Below, one piece after another: positions 9,334-18,502 of a stretch of DNA of 35,002 nucleotides. Source of the DNA: Gemmatimonadota bacterium (GTDB lineage: Bacteria; Gemmatimonadota; Gemmatimonadetes; Gemmatimonadales; GWC2-71-9); NCBI GenBank assembly GCA_024641735.1, contig JAHECN010000012.1, positions 1-35,002 of the forward strand, written 5' to 3'. Under the pieces are notes generated by a model. It did not search any database. It was not told where the DNA came from and saw nothing but the letters and a program-made list of their open reading frames with translations. Both the position numbers and the translations under genes were made by a program. Position 1 is the first letter of the stretch. Each line of letters starts with the position of its first letter.

Positions 9334-12300
9334 TCAAGGAGCCACCTGACGCAAGGCCCGAACAAGGGAGGGGACGATCCCCTCCCCCCCGAGCCGCACG
9401 AGCCGCAAGGACAGGGGCACCGTGCGGCGCACCTCCGCGGCAAGCTGGACATCGTCCAGCGCTTGGGTCAAACCAGCCATCCGCGGGGTCGCCCCCTGCC
9501 GGAAGGTCAATCGGGCCTCATCCCCACGCACCAGCACATGCTGGAGCCCGAGAATCGCGCCCATAGCCCGGAGCCGCGCCATATCCAGCAGGGCGTCGGC
9601 TTCCGGGGGAAGCGGTCCGAACCGCTCGCGCAGTTCCGCCCGCAACTCATCAATGTCGCCCGGTGCCGACGCGCGCGCCAGTCGGCGGTAGAGGTCCAGC
9701 TTGGTTTCGTCGTCCTGCACGAAGGCGTCCGGCAGGTGGGCCGGGACATCCAGCACCACGTCCGGCGGCTGCGGAGCTTCCCCGCCCCCCCGGCCTCGGA
9801 GGGCCGTGACGGTCTCCTCCAGCCAGCGCAGGTACAAATCAAAGCCGACCGCCTGCGTGTGTCCGGACTGCTCCGACCCAAGCAGATTGCCTGCCCCCCG
9901 GAGCTCCAGGTCCTTCAGGGCGATCCGGTACCCCGCTCCCAGATCAGTATGATGCTCGAGGACCTTCAATCGTTCCTCGGCCGCCTGATCGATCGTGTCC
10001 GGCACGATCAGATAGCAATAGGCTCGGCGGTGCGATCGGCCCACACGGCCCCGGAGCTGGTAGAGCTGTGCCAGGCCGAAGCGATGGGCATCGTGGACGA
10101 TCATGGTGTTGGCGTTGGGGACATCGAGCCCCGATTCCACGATCATCGTCGACACGAGGATGTCCACCTCGCCCACGACAAACTGTTGCATCACGTCTTC
10201 GAGCGTATCAGCAGGCATCTGGCCATGCCCCACGGCGACCTTCGCGCGCGGAGCCAGCGTACGAATCCGCGCCGCAATGGTCTCGATGGTCTCGATGCGG
10301 TTGTGCACCACGAAGACCTGCCCGCCACGATCAAGTTCGCGCGCCATCGCTTCCTCGAGCAGGCCATCATCCCACGGCTCGACAAAGGTCAGGATCGGGG
10401 AGCGATCGCGCGGTGGCGTCTCGATCACCGTCATGTCGCGCAGCCCGGCCAGCGACAGGTGCAGGGTACGGGGGATTGGCGTGGCGGTGAGAGTGAGCAC
10501 GTCCACGGCGAGTCGCAGTTGCTTGAGCCGTTCCTTGTGCTTGACCCCGAAGCGATGCTCCTCATCCACGATCAACAAGCCGAGATCCTTGAAGAGCACA
10601 TCCTTCGACAGGATGCGGTGTGTCCCGATCACGATGTCGAGGCTACCATCCGCGAGCTTCTGCACCGTCTCCTTTTGTTCCTTCGCGGTGCGGAACCGCG
10701 ACAAGGCTTCCACCGTGACGGGGTAATCGGCGAGTCGGTCCGCGAAGGTCCGGAAGTGCTGCTCGGCGAGAATCGTCGTCGGCACCAGCACGGCCACCTG
10801 CTTCCCGCCCTGCACTGCCTTGAAGGCCGCCCGCACGGCGACTTCCGTCTTGCCATACCCGACGTCGCCGACCAGCAATCGATCCATCGGCACCGGGCGC
10901 TCCATGTCACGCTTGATGTCGTCGGTGGCGGTCCGCTGGTCGGGCGTGTCCTCGTAGAGGAAGGACGACTCGAGTTCCCGTTGCCAGCGCGTGTCGGGCG
11001 GCGCGGGATAGCCGGCATGCACGGTGCGTCGGGCGTAGAGGTCGAGCAGGTCGGCGGCCATCGCCTGGATCGCGCTGCGGGTCTTCTCGCGCACCTTCTT
11101 CCAGGCCGTCCCGCCGAGCCGATGGATCTTCGGGGGCACGCGATCGCTCTCGTCGCCAGCCGAGCGATAGCGCTCGACTTGATCGAGGCGATAGAGCGGC
11201 ACGTTGAGGCGGTCGCCGCCCTCGTATTCGAGGATCGCGACCTCGATCGTGCCACCATCCACCGTCAGGGTCTGGATGCCGCGATAGACGCCGATGCCAT
11301 GCTCCAGATGGACGACGTAGTCGCCCAGGGCGAGCGCACCAGTCACCGTGCTCGGGGCGGCCTGTCGGTAGCGCCGCGTCCGGCGCAGGCGCCGCGCGCG
11401 CCGGAAGATTTCGTGATCCGTCATCACGCGGAGCGTCGGCATCACAAAGCCACCATCGAGGGCACCGACCACCAGCGACGTGCCGCTTGGTCGGAATCCG
11501 TTCTCCTCGAGGAGTTCGTCGAGCCGCTCGCGCTGTCCGTCATTGTCGCAGAGAATCAGCGTCGGCGTGCCATGACCCAGCAGCGCGCGCAGACGACTGA
11601 GGTCGCGATTCACCTTTTCCGGCGGGAAGAAACCGAGCTGCACATCCGCGGGCTCATCACGCAGCAGCAGTCGCGCGAACCCGGCGCGCTGTTGCCGCCA
11701 CGTGGCCGGGTCGAGGAAGAGATCCGCGCGCGGTGGAGTATCCTCGCCGAGTCGTCGCGCGATCTCCAAGTGATGCTCCGCTTCGCGCCACGCGCGCTCG
11801 ACTTCTTCCTCGTCCGGGTGCGACGCGTCTTCGAGGACCACCGCGTCCACCGGCAGCAATTCGAGCAGCGAGCGACGCTCGATCGCCCCGTCCTCGCGGG
11901 GCATCAGACGGACGGCGGAGGAGGAAATGGGAAGCACCGTGAGATCCGGGATTTCGTCCCCGGAGCGCTGTGTCGTCAGATCGAATTCTCGGATCGACGC
12001 GATCTCGTCGCCCCACCATTCCAGCCGCGCAGGCGCCGCCATGCCGAAGCCATACAAGTCCACGATGCCGCCGCGCACCGAGAATTCCGCGACTTCGGCC
12101 ACGGTGGAGACGCGCCGGTACCCCATCGCCTCGAGGGTCTCCACCAACGCCGTCAACGGTCGCGTCGTTCCCTGCACCAAATGCTGTCGCAACGAGGTGA
12201 GGGCGCCCGGGACCGCGGTGCGTTCGGCGCTGGCCCGCGCAGTGGTGACGAGCACACGCAACTCACCGCGCAGCAACGCGGCCAACGTCTCGATCCGCTC

Positions 12301-12606
12301 GCCCGCGATTTCGAAGTGCGGCTCGTCCTCGCCCAACGCTTCGCGTTGCGGGTACAGGGCGATCGCGTCCCCGATCAGCGCCGTGAGGTCGTTGACCCAG
12401 CGTTCGGCATCGGCCGGGGTCGTCGCAATCACGACGACGAGACGCCCGGCGCCCACACGCTCAGAGAGCCAGGTTGCCAGGACGGCCCCGCTCGACCCCG
12501 GCAAGCCACCGAGGCGGACGGCAGACCCGCGCGCGGGAAGACGCTCCGCCAAGGCATGAACCGTGGCGCAGCGATCAAAGGCATCAAGAATCGGACGAAG
12601 CGTCAT
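9334..12606 (-). CDS. mfd: Transcription-repair coupling factor Mfd
   Basis: Mfd removes RNA polymerase stalled at DNA damage and recruits UvrA. The 1090-residue protein has the expected order: a UvrB-like N-terminal module (about 1-330, with the degenerate P-loop GLPGSSGAVLATWL), the RNA-polymerase-interacting CarD-like domain near 425-500 (LGDYVVHLEHGIGVYRG), the RecG-like translocase with Walker A GDVGYGKTEVAV near 580, DEEHRFGVKHKE near 680, LTATPIPRTLHLSL, SGLDVPNANTMIV and QLYQLRGRVGRS near 860, and the C-terminal TRCF domain. It is slightly shorter than E. coli Mfd. The ATG directly follows the BatA-like stop (TGAATG). A downstream 34-base gap precedes the PpiC lipoprotein. Confidence 0.97.
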   Translation of the reverse strand: MTLRPILDAFDRCATVHALAERLPARGSAVRLGGLPGSSGAVLATWLSERVGAGRLVVVIATTPADAERWVNDLTALIGDAIALYPQREALGEDEPHFEIAGERIETLAALLRGELRVLVTTARASAERTAVPGALTSLRQHLVQGTTRPLTALVETLEAMGYRRVSTVAEVAEFSVRGGIVDLYGFGMAAPARLEWWGDEIASIREFDLTTQRSGDEIPDLTVLPISSSAVRLMPREDGAIERRSLLELLPVDAVVLEDASHPDEEEVERAWREAEHHLEIARRLGEDTPPRADLFLDPATWRQQRAGFARLLLRDEPADVQLGFFPPEKVNRDLSRLRALLGHGTPTLILCDNDGQRERLDELLEENGFRPSGTSLVVGALDGGFVMPTLRVMTDHEIFRRARRLRRTRRYRQAAPSTVTGALALGDYVVHLEHGIGVYRGIQTLTVDGGTIEVAILEYEGGDRLNVPLYRLDQVERYRSAGDESDRVPPKIHRLGGTAWKKVREKTRSAIQAMAADLLDLYARRTVHAGYPAPPDTRWQRELESSFLYEDTPDQRTATDDIKRDMERPVPMDRLLVGDVGYGKTEVAVRAAFKAVQGGKQVAVLVPTTILAEQHFRTFADRLADYPVTVEALSRFRTAKEQKETVQKLADGSLDIVIGTHRILSKDVLFKDLGLLIVDEEHRFGVKHKERLKQLRLAVDVLTLTATPIPRTLHLSLAGLRDMTVIETPPRDRSPILTFVEPWDDGLLEEAMARELDRGGQVFVVHNRIETIETIAARIRTLAPRAKVAVGHGQMPADTLEDVMQQFVVGEVDILVSTMIVESGLDVPNANTMIVHDAHRFGLAQLYQLRGRVGRSHRRAYCYLIVPDTIDQAAEERLKVLEHHTDLGAGYRIALKDLELRGAGNLLGSEQSGHTQAVGFDLYLRWLEETVTALRGRGGGEAPQPPDVVLDVPAHLPDAFVQDDETKLDLYRRLARASAPGDIDELRAELRERFGPLPPEADALLDMARLRAMGAILGLQHVLVRGDEARLTFRQGATPRMAGLTQALDDVQLAAEVRRTVPLSLRLVRLGGEGIVPSLVRALRQVAP

Positions 12607-14391
12607 TCAGTTCCGTTGGCCCACGCGACCGCTCAACCCGGCTTCCGCGAAGACACAGAGAAGCGCCAGCACGAGCAGAGGCCCACGAAGGTCCCCGCGC
12701 CCGCCAGCCAGGAAGGCCCGACGTGGGCCTTCTTCGAATCCTGCGACCGTGGTCCGGCCCCAGAGCGTACGCACGGCATCATCCTCGGCACGCGTCAAGT
12801 CCGATTCGCGTGGGTCGAGCAACACCGTGACGGCGCCCAAGGTATCCTCGCCGACCAGCAGGTGGTACACCCCGGTGCTCTTTGGAACCCAGAGACTGCC
12901 TCCCTCAACCGGCTGCCGCTGCCCCGCATAGGCCACTGCGGAGAGCGGATCGGGGAGGCGAATCGGCATTCCGGCGATCCCATCGGGGAGGGTCACTTCT
13001 CCGCGGAAGGCCTGACGAATGAGGGCGTCGAGCAACGGCACGAAACCGGTTTCGAGCGGCAACCCCGACCAGGCAGGCTCAAAGCGGGACCCCACCAGAA
13101 TCACATCGCCGCTCCGGACGACCCACGGTTCGCGCGCCACCGTGGCCAGCACTTCGCCGCCTCCGCGGCTCGGCTCAAGCCGAACTCGGGAGTGCACCTC
13201 GACAGGATCGGGGAGGAAGGCCGCGGAGTCCGATTGTTCTTCCCCACGCACGGTCCCTTCATACTGCCAGCCGACCCCTCGGGCGGCCAACCGCCGATTC
13301 AGTGCACCAAGGAGCGCCGGATCGGCGGGAGGTACGACCACGCTCGCTCCCGAGCCCAGGTCCCCAACCCGCACGCCCTCGCCCGGCATCGCCCGACCAT
13401 CCGCAACGAGCACCGCGAGCGCGGCATTGAGGAAACGCTCCGAGGGATCCCACCGCACGGACGGTGGGGGCGCCGCATACATCGCCACGGCGCGCTCGTC
13501 GTCAGCCCGAAACTCATCGGGTGGGAGGACGGCGCGCAGCATGCTCCAGCCACGCGGCACCACGGCCAACCGCACGGCCGTCGGGACACCGGGCACCAGC
13601 AGGACATCTCGCAGCGGAGCACCTTCGAACCCGACGGCGGCAGGAACTGGCACCGTATCTGTCGACTGCAGCGAGAGCGTCACCAATCCGCCATCGACGC
13701 CCCACGGCCCCGAACCGACCGTAAGCTCGGCAATACCTCGATTCTGTGGGACGGCATCGGTTGGACGGATGACCAGCACGTCGGCATCGCCGACGCTCGC
13801 GGAGAGTGCACTGCGCTGCATGTCGGAGAGCACGACCACGGCACCCGGCCGGTTCGCCTGTGCAACCAGGGTGCGACCCTCGGTCACAGCGGTCCCAAGA
13901 TCAAGCCGACTCGTCGTCGGTGCGAGCACCGCAAGACGTTGCCGGAGTTGGGCGCGCGTGCCAGGAACCGCGGGGCCGTCGGCGGTCCGCAGCCAGAGCT
14001 GATCTGCGGACGTCGCCTCGTCGAGCACGCGTCCCGCGGCACCAACCAGAGCGCTCAGGCGCGGCACGCCATCCACGATCACTCCACTGCTCGCACTGTT
14101 GTCGACGACCAGCACGACCGCGCTCGCCGCATGTCCACCCAAACCGATCCCCGCGCAGCGCATTCCCGCCGCTGCGAACACGAGCGCCAAGATCAGGAGT
14201 GTCCGCACGATCAACAACAAGAGATGACGGAGGTGGAGTCGGCGGCGATGATCGCGGGTGGCGTCGTCGAGATACCGGACCGCCGGAAACGCGACTTCTG
14301 GTGGCTCGTGTCGGTGCACCAGGTGCAGCAGGAGAGGCACGGCCGCGAGCGGGAGTCCCAGCAAGAGCCACGGGGCCGAAAATCCGATCAC
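12607..14391 (-). CDS. BatA-like membrane protein with VWA-like domain
   Basis: Starting at GTG 14391, which overlaps the DUF58 stop as GTGA, the protein is 594 residues. The first helix FSAPWLLLGLPLAAVPLLLHLV followed by a charged loop and a second helix (HLLLLIVRTLLILALVFAAAGM) is the N-terminal BatA signature. A VWA-like fold follows (SAVVLVVDNSASSG, with a DxSxS-type metal site reading DNSAS). A long periplasmic beta-rich region follows, and a hydrophobic segment near the end (GPLLVLALLCVFAEAGL). Such proteins accompany DUF58 and MoxR ATPases in aerotolerance-type operons; their biochemical job is poorly known. No MoxR gene is next to this pair. The track start at 14529 overlaps DUF58 and is not preferred. 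Confidence 0.85.
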   Translation of the reverse strand: MIGFSAPWLLLGLPLAAVPLLLHLVHRHEPPEVAFPAVRYLDDATRDHRRRLHLRHLLLLIVRTLLILALVFAAAGMRCAGIGLGGHAASAVVLVVDNSASSGVIVDGVPRLSALVGAAGRVLDEATSADQLWLRTADGPAVPGTRAQLRQRLAVLAPTTSRLDLGTAVTEGRTLVAQANRPGAVVVLSDMQRSALSASVGDADVLVIRPTDAVPQNRGIAELTVGSGPWGVDGGLVTLSLQSTDTVPVPAAVGFEGAPLRDVLLVPGVPTAVRLAVVPRGWSMLRAVLPPDEFRADDERAVAMYAAPPPSVRWDPSERFLNAALAVLVADGRAMPGEGVRVGDLGSGASVVVPPADPALLGALNRRLAARGVGWQYEGTVRGEEQSDSAAFLPDPVEVHSRVRLEPSRGGGEVLATVAREPWVVRSGDVILVGSRFEPAWSGLPLETGFVPLLDALIRQAFRGEVTLPDGIAGMPIRLPDPLSAVAYAGQRQPVEGGSLWVPKSTGVYHLLVGEDTLGAVTVLLDPRESDLTRAEDDAVRTLWGRTTVAGFEEGPRRAFLAGGRGDLRGPLLVLALLCVFAEAGLSGRVGQRN

Positions 14392-15296
14392 GCGGAGAGC
14401 GCCTGCAGGAGTGCCGTTCCAAACGGGAGGTCCGTCGGCACCAACGCGTACCGAATGCCCGACGCCCGGCAGGCACTCCCCCAGGCGCGGACCACGCCCG
14501 CGACCGTCTCCCGGTACTCGGAGGACCATTCGCTGGGCGCCACCGTCACGACGGCTCCCGTCTCAGGGTCACGAAAGCGTGTCTCGTCTCCCTGAGCCAG
14601 ATCGAGCTCTGCCGGGTCGGCGATATGCAGCACCAGTACCTGATGCCCGCGGTGTCGCAGAAAGCGGAGTGCCTTCAGCGTCAGCGTCCGATCCATCAAC
14701 AAGTCGGATATCAGCACCACCATGCCGCGGCGACGGAGTGCGGCCACCACCTGCGTCAGTGCCACGTCGGCAGCCGTTCCAGTCCCAGGACGCAGCGCAG
14801 CGAGCGACTCGGCCAGCGTCTGCCACTGTCCCGCGCGAACGCGGGCAGGCAGGATGTCCCTCACCTGCTCATCGAAGGTCACCAATCCAGTGGCGTCGCG
14901 TTGACGCAGCAGGACCAAGGCGAGCGCCGCACTGAGTCGGGTCGCGTAGTCGAGCTTGGTGAGCCGACCCTCCTCGCCTCGCCATGCCATCGAGGCCGAG
15001 GCATCGAGCACCAGCATGGCGCGCAGGTTGGTTTCTTCCTCAAATTGCTTGACGTACAGGCGGTCGGTCCGCCCCAGCAGCTTCCAATCCACGTACCGAG
15101 GATCGTCGCCAGGCTGGTACTGACGATGTTCCACGAACTCAACGGAAAAACCACGGCGTGGGGATCGATGGAGGCCGTGGAGAAAGCCCTCAACGATCGC
15201 CTGCGTCGTGACTTCCAGACCCCCGAGCCGGGCCACTTCTGCCGGCAGCAGCAGGTCCGGTCGGGTCGTTCGGGACGTGGCGGAAGGAAAGCTCAT
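14388..15296 (-). CDS. DUF58 domain protein (VWA-like)
   Basis: The 302-residue protein has the DUF58 core: a conserved N-terminal region with GLHRSPRRGFSVEFVEHRQY followed by QPGDDPRYVDWKLLGRTD, then a VWA-type fold starting at LRAMLVLDASASMAW, where DASAS is the metal-ion-dependent adhesion site. DUF58 proteins are usually cytoplasmic and are encoded with MoxR AAA ATPases and BatA-type membrane proteins; here the BatA-like partner is directly downstream with a GTGA overlap, while MoxR is absent from this neighbourhood. It is the first gene of the seven-gene minus-strand operon. No Shine-Dalgarno precedes ATG 15296, but TACGTT ends nine bases upstream, so the mRNA may be leaderless or almost so. 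Confidence 0.9.
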   Translation of the reverse strand: MSFPSATSRTTRPDLLLPAEVARLGGLEVTTQAIVEGFLHGLHRSPRRGFSVEFVEHRQYQPGDDPRYVDWKLLGRTDRLYVKQFEEETNLRAMLVLDASASMAWRGEEGRLTKLDYATRLSAALALVLLRQRDATGLVTFDEQVRDILPARVRAGQWQTLAESLAALRPGTGTAADVALTQVVAALRRRGMVVLISDLLMDRTLTLKALRFLRHRGHQVLVLHIADPAELDLAQGDETRFRDPETGAVVTVAPSEWSSEYRETVAGVVRAWGSACRASGIRYALVPTDLPFGTALLQALSA

Positions 15297-15305
15297 GCGG
15301 CGCGG

Positions 15306-15311
15306 AACGTA
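15306..15311 (-). promoter_or_regulatory. Candidate -10 hexamer for the DUF58-mfd-surA-pdxA operon
   Basis: On the minus strand TACGTT is followed by nine bases and the ATG at 15296. The predicted transcript would start two or three bases before the ATG. No -35 box is convincing. Confidence 0.3.
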
Positions 15312-15357
15312 CGAGCCACGTTGCAGGGCGTCAACGGAGTGTCACCAATCCGCTGGC

Positions 15358-15374
15358 CCTCCCGTAGAGGGAGG
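15358..15374. other. GC-rich hairpin between divergent DUF58 and M28 genes
   Basis: CCTCCC at 15358-15363 pairs with GGGAGG at 15369-15374 around GTAGA. It sits in the 162-base divergent gap, just upstream of a TATGTT hexamer at 15386-15391 that could be the -10 of the M28 gene, leaving a leader of about 60 bases. It might be an operator or chance; nothing else in this gap is recognisable. Confidence 0.3.
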
Positions 15375-15458
15375 CGTGGCCGTGATATGTTTCGCACGTC
15401 CCCCCGATGGTGTTGAGAAGTGATTCCTGACGTTGGTCTCTTGAATGGAGTTTCGCGC

Positions 15459-17045
15459 ATGCGCTTTCCCGTCATCCGTCTTGCCACGGTCGCCCTCCTC
15501 CTCCCGGCGGCACTGCTCGCCCAATCGCCGAAACAGATCGCCAAGGCCGGCGCCCTCATCACTCCCGCCAAAGTCCTGCAGCGGATCAGCGTGATTGCCG
15601 ATGACTCGATGGGCGGGCGCAACACACCGAGTCCGGGGCTGGAGAAGGTCGCGCAATATCTGGCCGACAACTACAAGGCGTGGGGCTTGAAGCCCGCTGG
15701 CGAGAACGGCACCTACTTCCAGCGCTACCCCATGGTGAAGAAGGGAATCGACGTCGCGGCCTCCTACTTCGAAGCGGACGAGGGTGGGATCATCACGCGC
15801 TATCCCTTCAATGACCTCACGTTCGGGACCGGGGGAATGGAGAAGCCGGTCACTGGCCACGCCGTGTTGATCGGGGGAACGGTCACCGTCGCGGATATTG
15901 AGGCCGCCAGCGGGATCGAAGGCGCCGTTGTCCTGCTGGTCTCGGATGCGAGCAAGGCGGCGGCCTGGCGCATGGTCTCCCGCGCGGTCGCGTTGAAGAA
16001 GCCTGCCGCGATCATCATGCTCACGAATCAGGACGAAGTGATGTTCGGTCGACTGCGCGACGCCTCGGGGAACAGCCGCTTCACGGTGGAGACGTCGAAT
16101 GCGCGGCCGGTGGTGCCGACGATCACAATCCACGACAAGGCCTTCAACGCGACGGGCGGCAGCAACCGACCGGATTGGGACGCAATGCGCGCAGCCCCGA
16201 TGGCCATGATCCAGGCTGCCCCGCCGGAAATTTCCGTGACGGTCTTCGTCAAGGAGAACGTCCTTGAGCGCGTGATGGTACCCAACGTGGTGGCGATGGT
16301 CGAAGGGAGCGACCCGAAAATGAAGGATGAGTACGTGGTGTTTTCATCCCACATGGACCATGTCGGAACGGTCGGGGACGGCGTCGGGGGCTGCGGTGCC
16401 TTGACCCGTCCGGACGGGACCATCGACAACATCTGCAATGGCGCGGACGACGACGCGTCCGGCACCACCGGGTTGATGATGGTCGCCGAGGCCTGGGCCA
16501 AGCTCGACCGGAAGCCACGCCGTTCGATGATCATCCTGAATGTCTCTGGCGAGGAAAAGGGCCTGCTCGGATCGGCGTGGTATGCCGAGCACCCGACCGT
16601 CCCCGCTGAGAAGATTGTCGCCAACGTCAACATGGACATGATCGGCCGCAACAATCCTGACTCGATCGTCGTGATCGGCAAGGAACACTCCAATCTCGGC
16701 CAGACGCTGGCAAAGGTACAGGGCGCACACCCGGAGCTGAAGTTGATCGCGGCCGATGACATCTGGCCGGAGCAGAACTTCTACTCCCGCTCCGACCACT
16801 TCAACTTCGCGCGGAAGGGTGTGCCGGTGCTCTTCTTCTTCAACGGGGTGCATGAGCAGTATCACCGTCCCAACGATGAAGTCGCCCTGATCGACACCAG
16901 CAAGCTCTCGCGCGTAGCCAAGCTCGGCTTCTTCTTCGGGGTGGACGTGGCCAACTCGCCGATGCGTCCGGTCTGGAATCCCGAGAGCTATCAGACGATC
17001 GTGGTGGAACAGAAGACCCCGCAGCCAGCCAAGCGGACGCCGTAA
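15459..17045 (+). CDS. Secreted M28-family zinc aminopeptidase with PA-type insert
   Basis: The start is ATG 15459, with GGAG eight bases upstream, giving 528 residues; the track GTG at 15420 is upstream of the signal peptide. The protein begins with a signal peptide ending ALLAQS. A protease-associated-like segment (HAVLIGGTVTVADIEAASG through KKPAAIIMLTNQ) precedes the catalytic core. All five M28 zinc ligands are visible: His in SSHMDHVG (near 297), Asp in NGADDDASG (near 330), Glu in GEEKGLLGS with its catalytic Glu (near 364), Asp in NVNMDMIGRN (near 390) and His in QYHRPNDE (near 467). It probably cleaves N-terminal residues from peptides in the periplasm or outside. A CMD-family gene follows after four bases. 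Confidence 0.92.
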   Translation: MRFPVIRLATVALLLPAALLAQSPKQIAKAGALITPAKVLQRISVIADDSMGGRNTPSPGLEKVAQYLADNYKAWGLKPAGENGTYFQRYPMVKKGIDVAASYFEADEGGIITRYPFNDLTFGTGGMEKPVTGHAVLIGGTVTVADIEAASGIEGAVVLLVSDASKAAAWRMVSRAVALKKPAAIIMLTNQDEVMFGRLRDASGNSRFTVETSNARPVVPTITIHDKAFNATGGSNRPDWDAMRAAPMAMIQAAPPEISVTVFVKENVLERVMVPNVVAMVEGSDPKMKDEYVVFSSHMDHVGTVGDGVGGCGALTRPDGTIDNICNGADDDASGTTGLMMVAEAWAKLDRKPRRSMIILNVSGEEKGLLGSAWYAEHPTVPAEKIVANVNMDMIGRNNPDSIVVIGKEHSNLGQTLAKVQGAHPELKLIAADDIWPEQNFYSRSDHFNFARKGVPVLFFFNGVHEQYHRPNDEVALIDTSKLSRVAKLGFFFGVDVANSPMRPVWNPESYQTIVVEQKTPQPAKRTP

Positions 17046-17049
17046 CTCC

Positions 17050-17385
17050 ATGGCCGACCTCGACGATTTCAACGCGTTCCGCACCAAGATGAACGACACG
17101 ATTCTTGGTGCGGGCAACTTGACCATCAACCGCTTCTTTGCGCTGGACAATCGTGCCTACGAGGCGGGCGCCCTCGGGACCAAGCAGAAGGAGATGCTTG
17201 GCCTGGTGGCGTCGATGGTCCTGCGCTGCGATGACTGCATCACCTACCACGTGGTCCGATGTCACGAGGAAGGCGTCACGCGCGAAGAGTTCCTGGAAAT
17301 CTTTTCGGTGGGATTGGTGGTCGGCGGGAGCATCGTGATTCCGCATCTCAGACGGGCGATGGAGCGACTGGAAGAACTGACCTGA
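17050..17385 (+). CDS. Carboxymuconolactone decarboxylase/AhpD-like protein
   Basis: A 111-residue all-helical protein of the CMD family. The segment ending LRCDDCITYHVVRCHEEGVT carries the CxxC pair and following His that in AhpD form the peroxidase-type redox centre, so a thiol-based antioxidant role is more likely than decarboxylation; the substrate is unknown. It starts four bases after the M28 stop and is presumably co-transcribed with it. There is no evident Shine-Dalgarno, so it may depend on coupling. Its stop runs straight into GAGA/TCTC foldback island B. Confidence 0.88.
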   Translation: MADLDDFNAFRTKMNDTILGAGNLTINRFFALDNRAYEAGALGTKQKEMLGLVASMVLRCDDCITYHVVRCHEEGVTREEFLEIFSVGLVVGGSIVIPHLRRAMERLEELT

Positions 17386-17459
17386 AGAGAGAAGAGAGAC
17401 GAGAGAGGAGAGAGGAGTCTGTATTCTCTTCTCTCGTCTCTCCTTTCTCTTCTCTCTTG
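17386..17459. repeat. GAGA/TCTC foldback island B between convergent genes
   Basis: The entire gap between the CMD gene (+) and the EamA gene (-) is a purine arm followed by a pyrimidine arm. GAGAGACGAGAG at 17394-17405 pairs perfectly with CTCTCGTCTCTC at 17431-17442, with further imperfect pairing outside. The right arm, read in reverse complement, contains CGAGAGAAGAGA, the same 12-mer as in island A. Its convergent position allows a terminator role, though no U-run follows. Confidence 0.75.
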
Positions 17460-18365
17460 TTAGCCCTCCGCCGCCGGCACCACCTTCTGTCTGGTCGCCA
17501 ACACGCCGCCGATGATCAACACTCCCCCTATCAGATGGGTGATGCCGGGGCGCTCGCCGAGTCCGACCATGGCGATCGCCGTGGCCACGAGGGGCACCAG
17601 CGTGTTGTAGGCCACGGTGCGTGCGGCACCGAGCTCGGCCACGCCGCGATTCCAGAGGATGTACGCGGCGACCAGCGACAGGAGACCGGCGTAGAGCAAG
17701 CCGCCCCACCCGACCCACGTCACTGCACTCCAATCCGTCCGCATCAACTCCGGCCACCCCAGGATGACCAATCCCGGCGTCCCCGTGTACATCGTCCACG
17801 CGGTGATCCGGAGCGACGAGATCGGGAGCCGCCAGTGCCGGAGGAGCAGCGTGTAGGCGGCCCATGTGACCACCGCGCCGAGCAGCAACAGGTCACCGGC
17901 ACGGATGCTGGTGTCGATCGTGGCGCCACGCGTCAGAATGACGATCACGACACCGACGGTGGCGATCGCGACGGCGAGCCGTTGCCGCAGCGTGGTCACT
18001 TCGATCCGGAGCAACCAAGTCGCCAGGACCACAATGGCGGGCATCCCGGCAAGGATGAGCGCGGTCTTTGTGGCTGACGTGCGGGCCAATCCTTCGATGA
18101 AGCAGAGCTGGTACAAGGTGTTTCCGATCAACCCCAGCCAGATCAGCTTGGTCCGGGCCCCGGGCGGGAGGGGTGTCGCCGGTTCGCGCCGCCGGAGGAT
18201 CAGCCAGAGGATCGCCGTGGCCAGCAAGAACCGGAGGGCGGTAAAGGCCAGCGGTTCGAGCTCCGCGAAGGCCAGCTTGGTCGCCGTGAAATTCCCGCCC
18301 CAGAAGAGGGTGACCAGCAACATCCCGGTGGACGCGGAGAGACGAGGGGGGGCGGAGTCTGACAT
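17460..18365 (-). CDS. EamA/DMT-family membrane transporter
   Basis: With ATG 18365 as start ([20 protein letters not shown]) the protein is 301 residues with about ten predicted helices in two EamA repeats. The first begins at [30 protein letters not shown], the second at [22 protein letters not shown]. The substrate of this drug/metabolite superfamily member cannot be read; relatives export amino acids or metabolites. The track start at 18446 would place 27 extra residues inside the foldback island and is not preferred. TATATT ends five bases before the ATG and there is no Shine-Dalgarno, so the mRNA may be leaderless. It is divergent from lepA and shares a mirrored control region with it. 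Confidence 0.9.
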   Translation of the reverse strand: MSDSAPPRLSASTGMLLVTLFWGGNFTATKLAFAELEPLAFTALRFLLATAILWLILRRREPATPLPPGARTKLIWLGLIGNTLYQLCFIEGLARTSATKTALILAGMPAIVVLATWLLRIEVTTLRQRLAVAIATVGVVIVILTRGATIDTSIRAGDLLLLGAVVTWAAYTLLLRHWRLPISSLRITAWTMYTGTPGLVILGWPELMRTDWSAVTWVGWGGLLYAGLLSLVAAYILWNRGVAELGAARTVAYNTLVPLVATAIAMVGLGERPGITHLIGGVLIIGGVLATRQKVVPAAEG

Positions 18366-18370
18366 GCCCG

Positions 18371-18376
18371 AATATA
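18371..18376 (-). promoter_or_regulatory. Candidate -10 hexamer of EamA (leaderless)
   Basis: TATATT on the minus strand is followed by CGGGC and the ATG at 18365. The TCTCC just before it is shared with the lepA promoter on the other side. Confidence 0.45.
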
Positions 18377-18496
18377 GGAGAAAGGAGAAAAGAGAGCGGA
18401 GAACCGTTCGAAGGTGCCCCTGAGGGTGCCACGTCGGACCGGCCACCGCCCTCCTCTCGCTTCTCTCCTCTCTCTTCTCTCCCCTCGCCTCTCTCC

Positions 18497-18502
18497 TATA
18501 TT
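18497..18502 (+). promoter_or_regulatory. Candidate -10 hexamer of lepA (leaderless)
   Basis: TATATT is followed by GCCGCC and ATG 18509, so a start of transcription seven bases after the hexamer would fall on the A of the ATG. No Shine-Dalgarno is present. A TTCTCT 16 bases upstream is the only, weak, -35 candidate. Confidence 0.5.

Larger units (their letters stand above)
18366..18502. repeat. GAGA/TCTC foldback island C carrying mirrored promoters
   Basis: This island fills the divergent gap between EamA (-) and lepA (+). The outer 11 bases are a perfect inverted repeat: AATATAGGAGA at 18371-18381 and TCTCCTATATT at 18492-18502. Inside lie a purine-rich arm on the left and a long TCTC-rich arm on the right around a GC-rich centre. 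Read outward, each end gives TCTCCTATATT followed by 5-6 bases and an ATG. The centre shows no other feature I recognise. Confidence 0.75.

Noticed and set aside
6637-9566. Long plus-strand ORFs (482 and 441 residues) over surA and the PpiC lipoprotein
   Set aside because: Shadows of the minus-strand genes, which have signal peptides and parvulin motifs.
9211-14595. 1794-residue plus-strand ORF
   Set aside because: It is exactly antisense to mfd, BatA and parts of their neighbours; high GC codon bias removes stops in the opposite frame. Its translation is Arg/His/Gln-rich without any domain.
13806-15416. 536-residue plus-strand ORF antisense to BatA/DUF58
   Set aside because: Low-complexity Arg/Pro/Ser translation over two genes with clear family motifs on the minus strand.
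16344-17150. 268-residue minus-strand ORF over the M28 gene
   Set aside because: Antisense to the zinc-ligand region of the aminopeptidase; no motif of its own.
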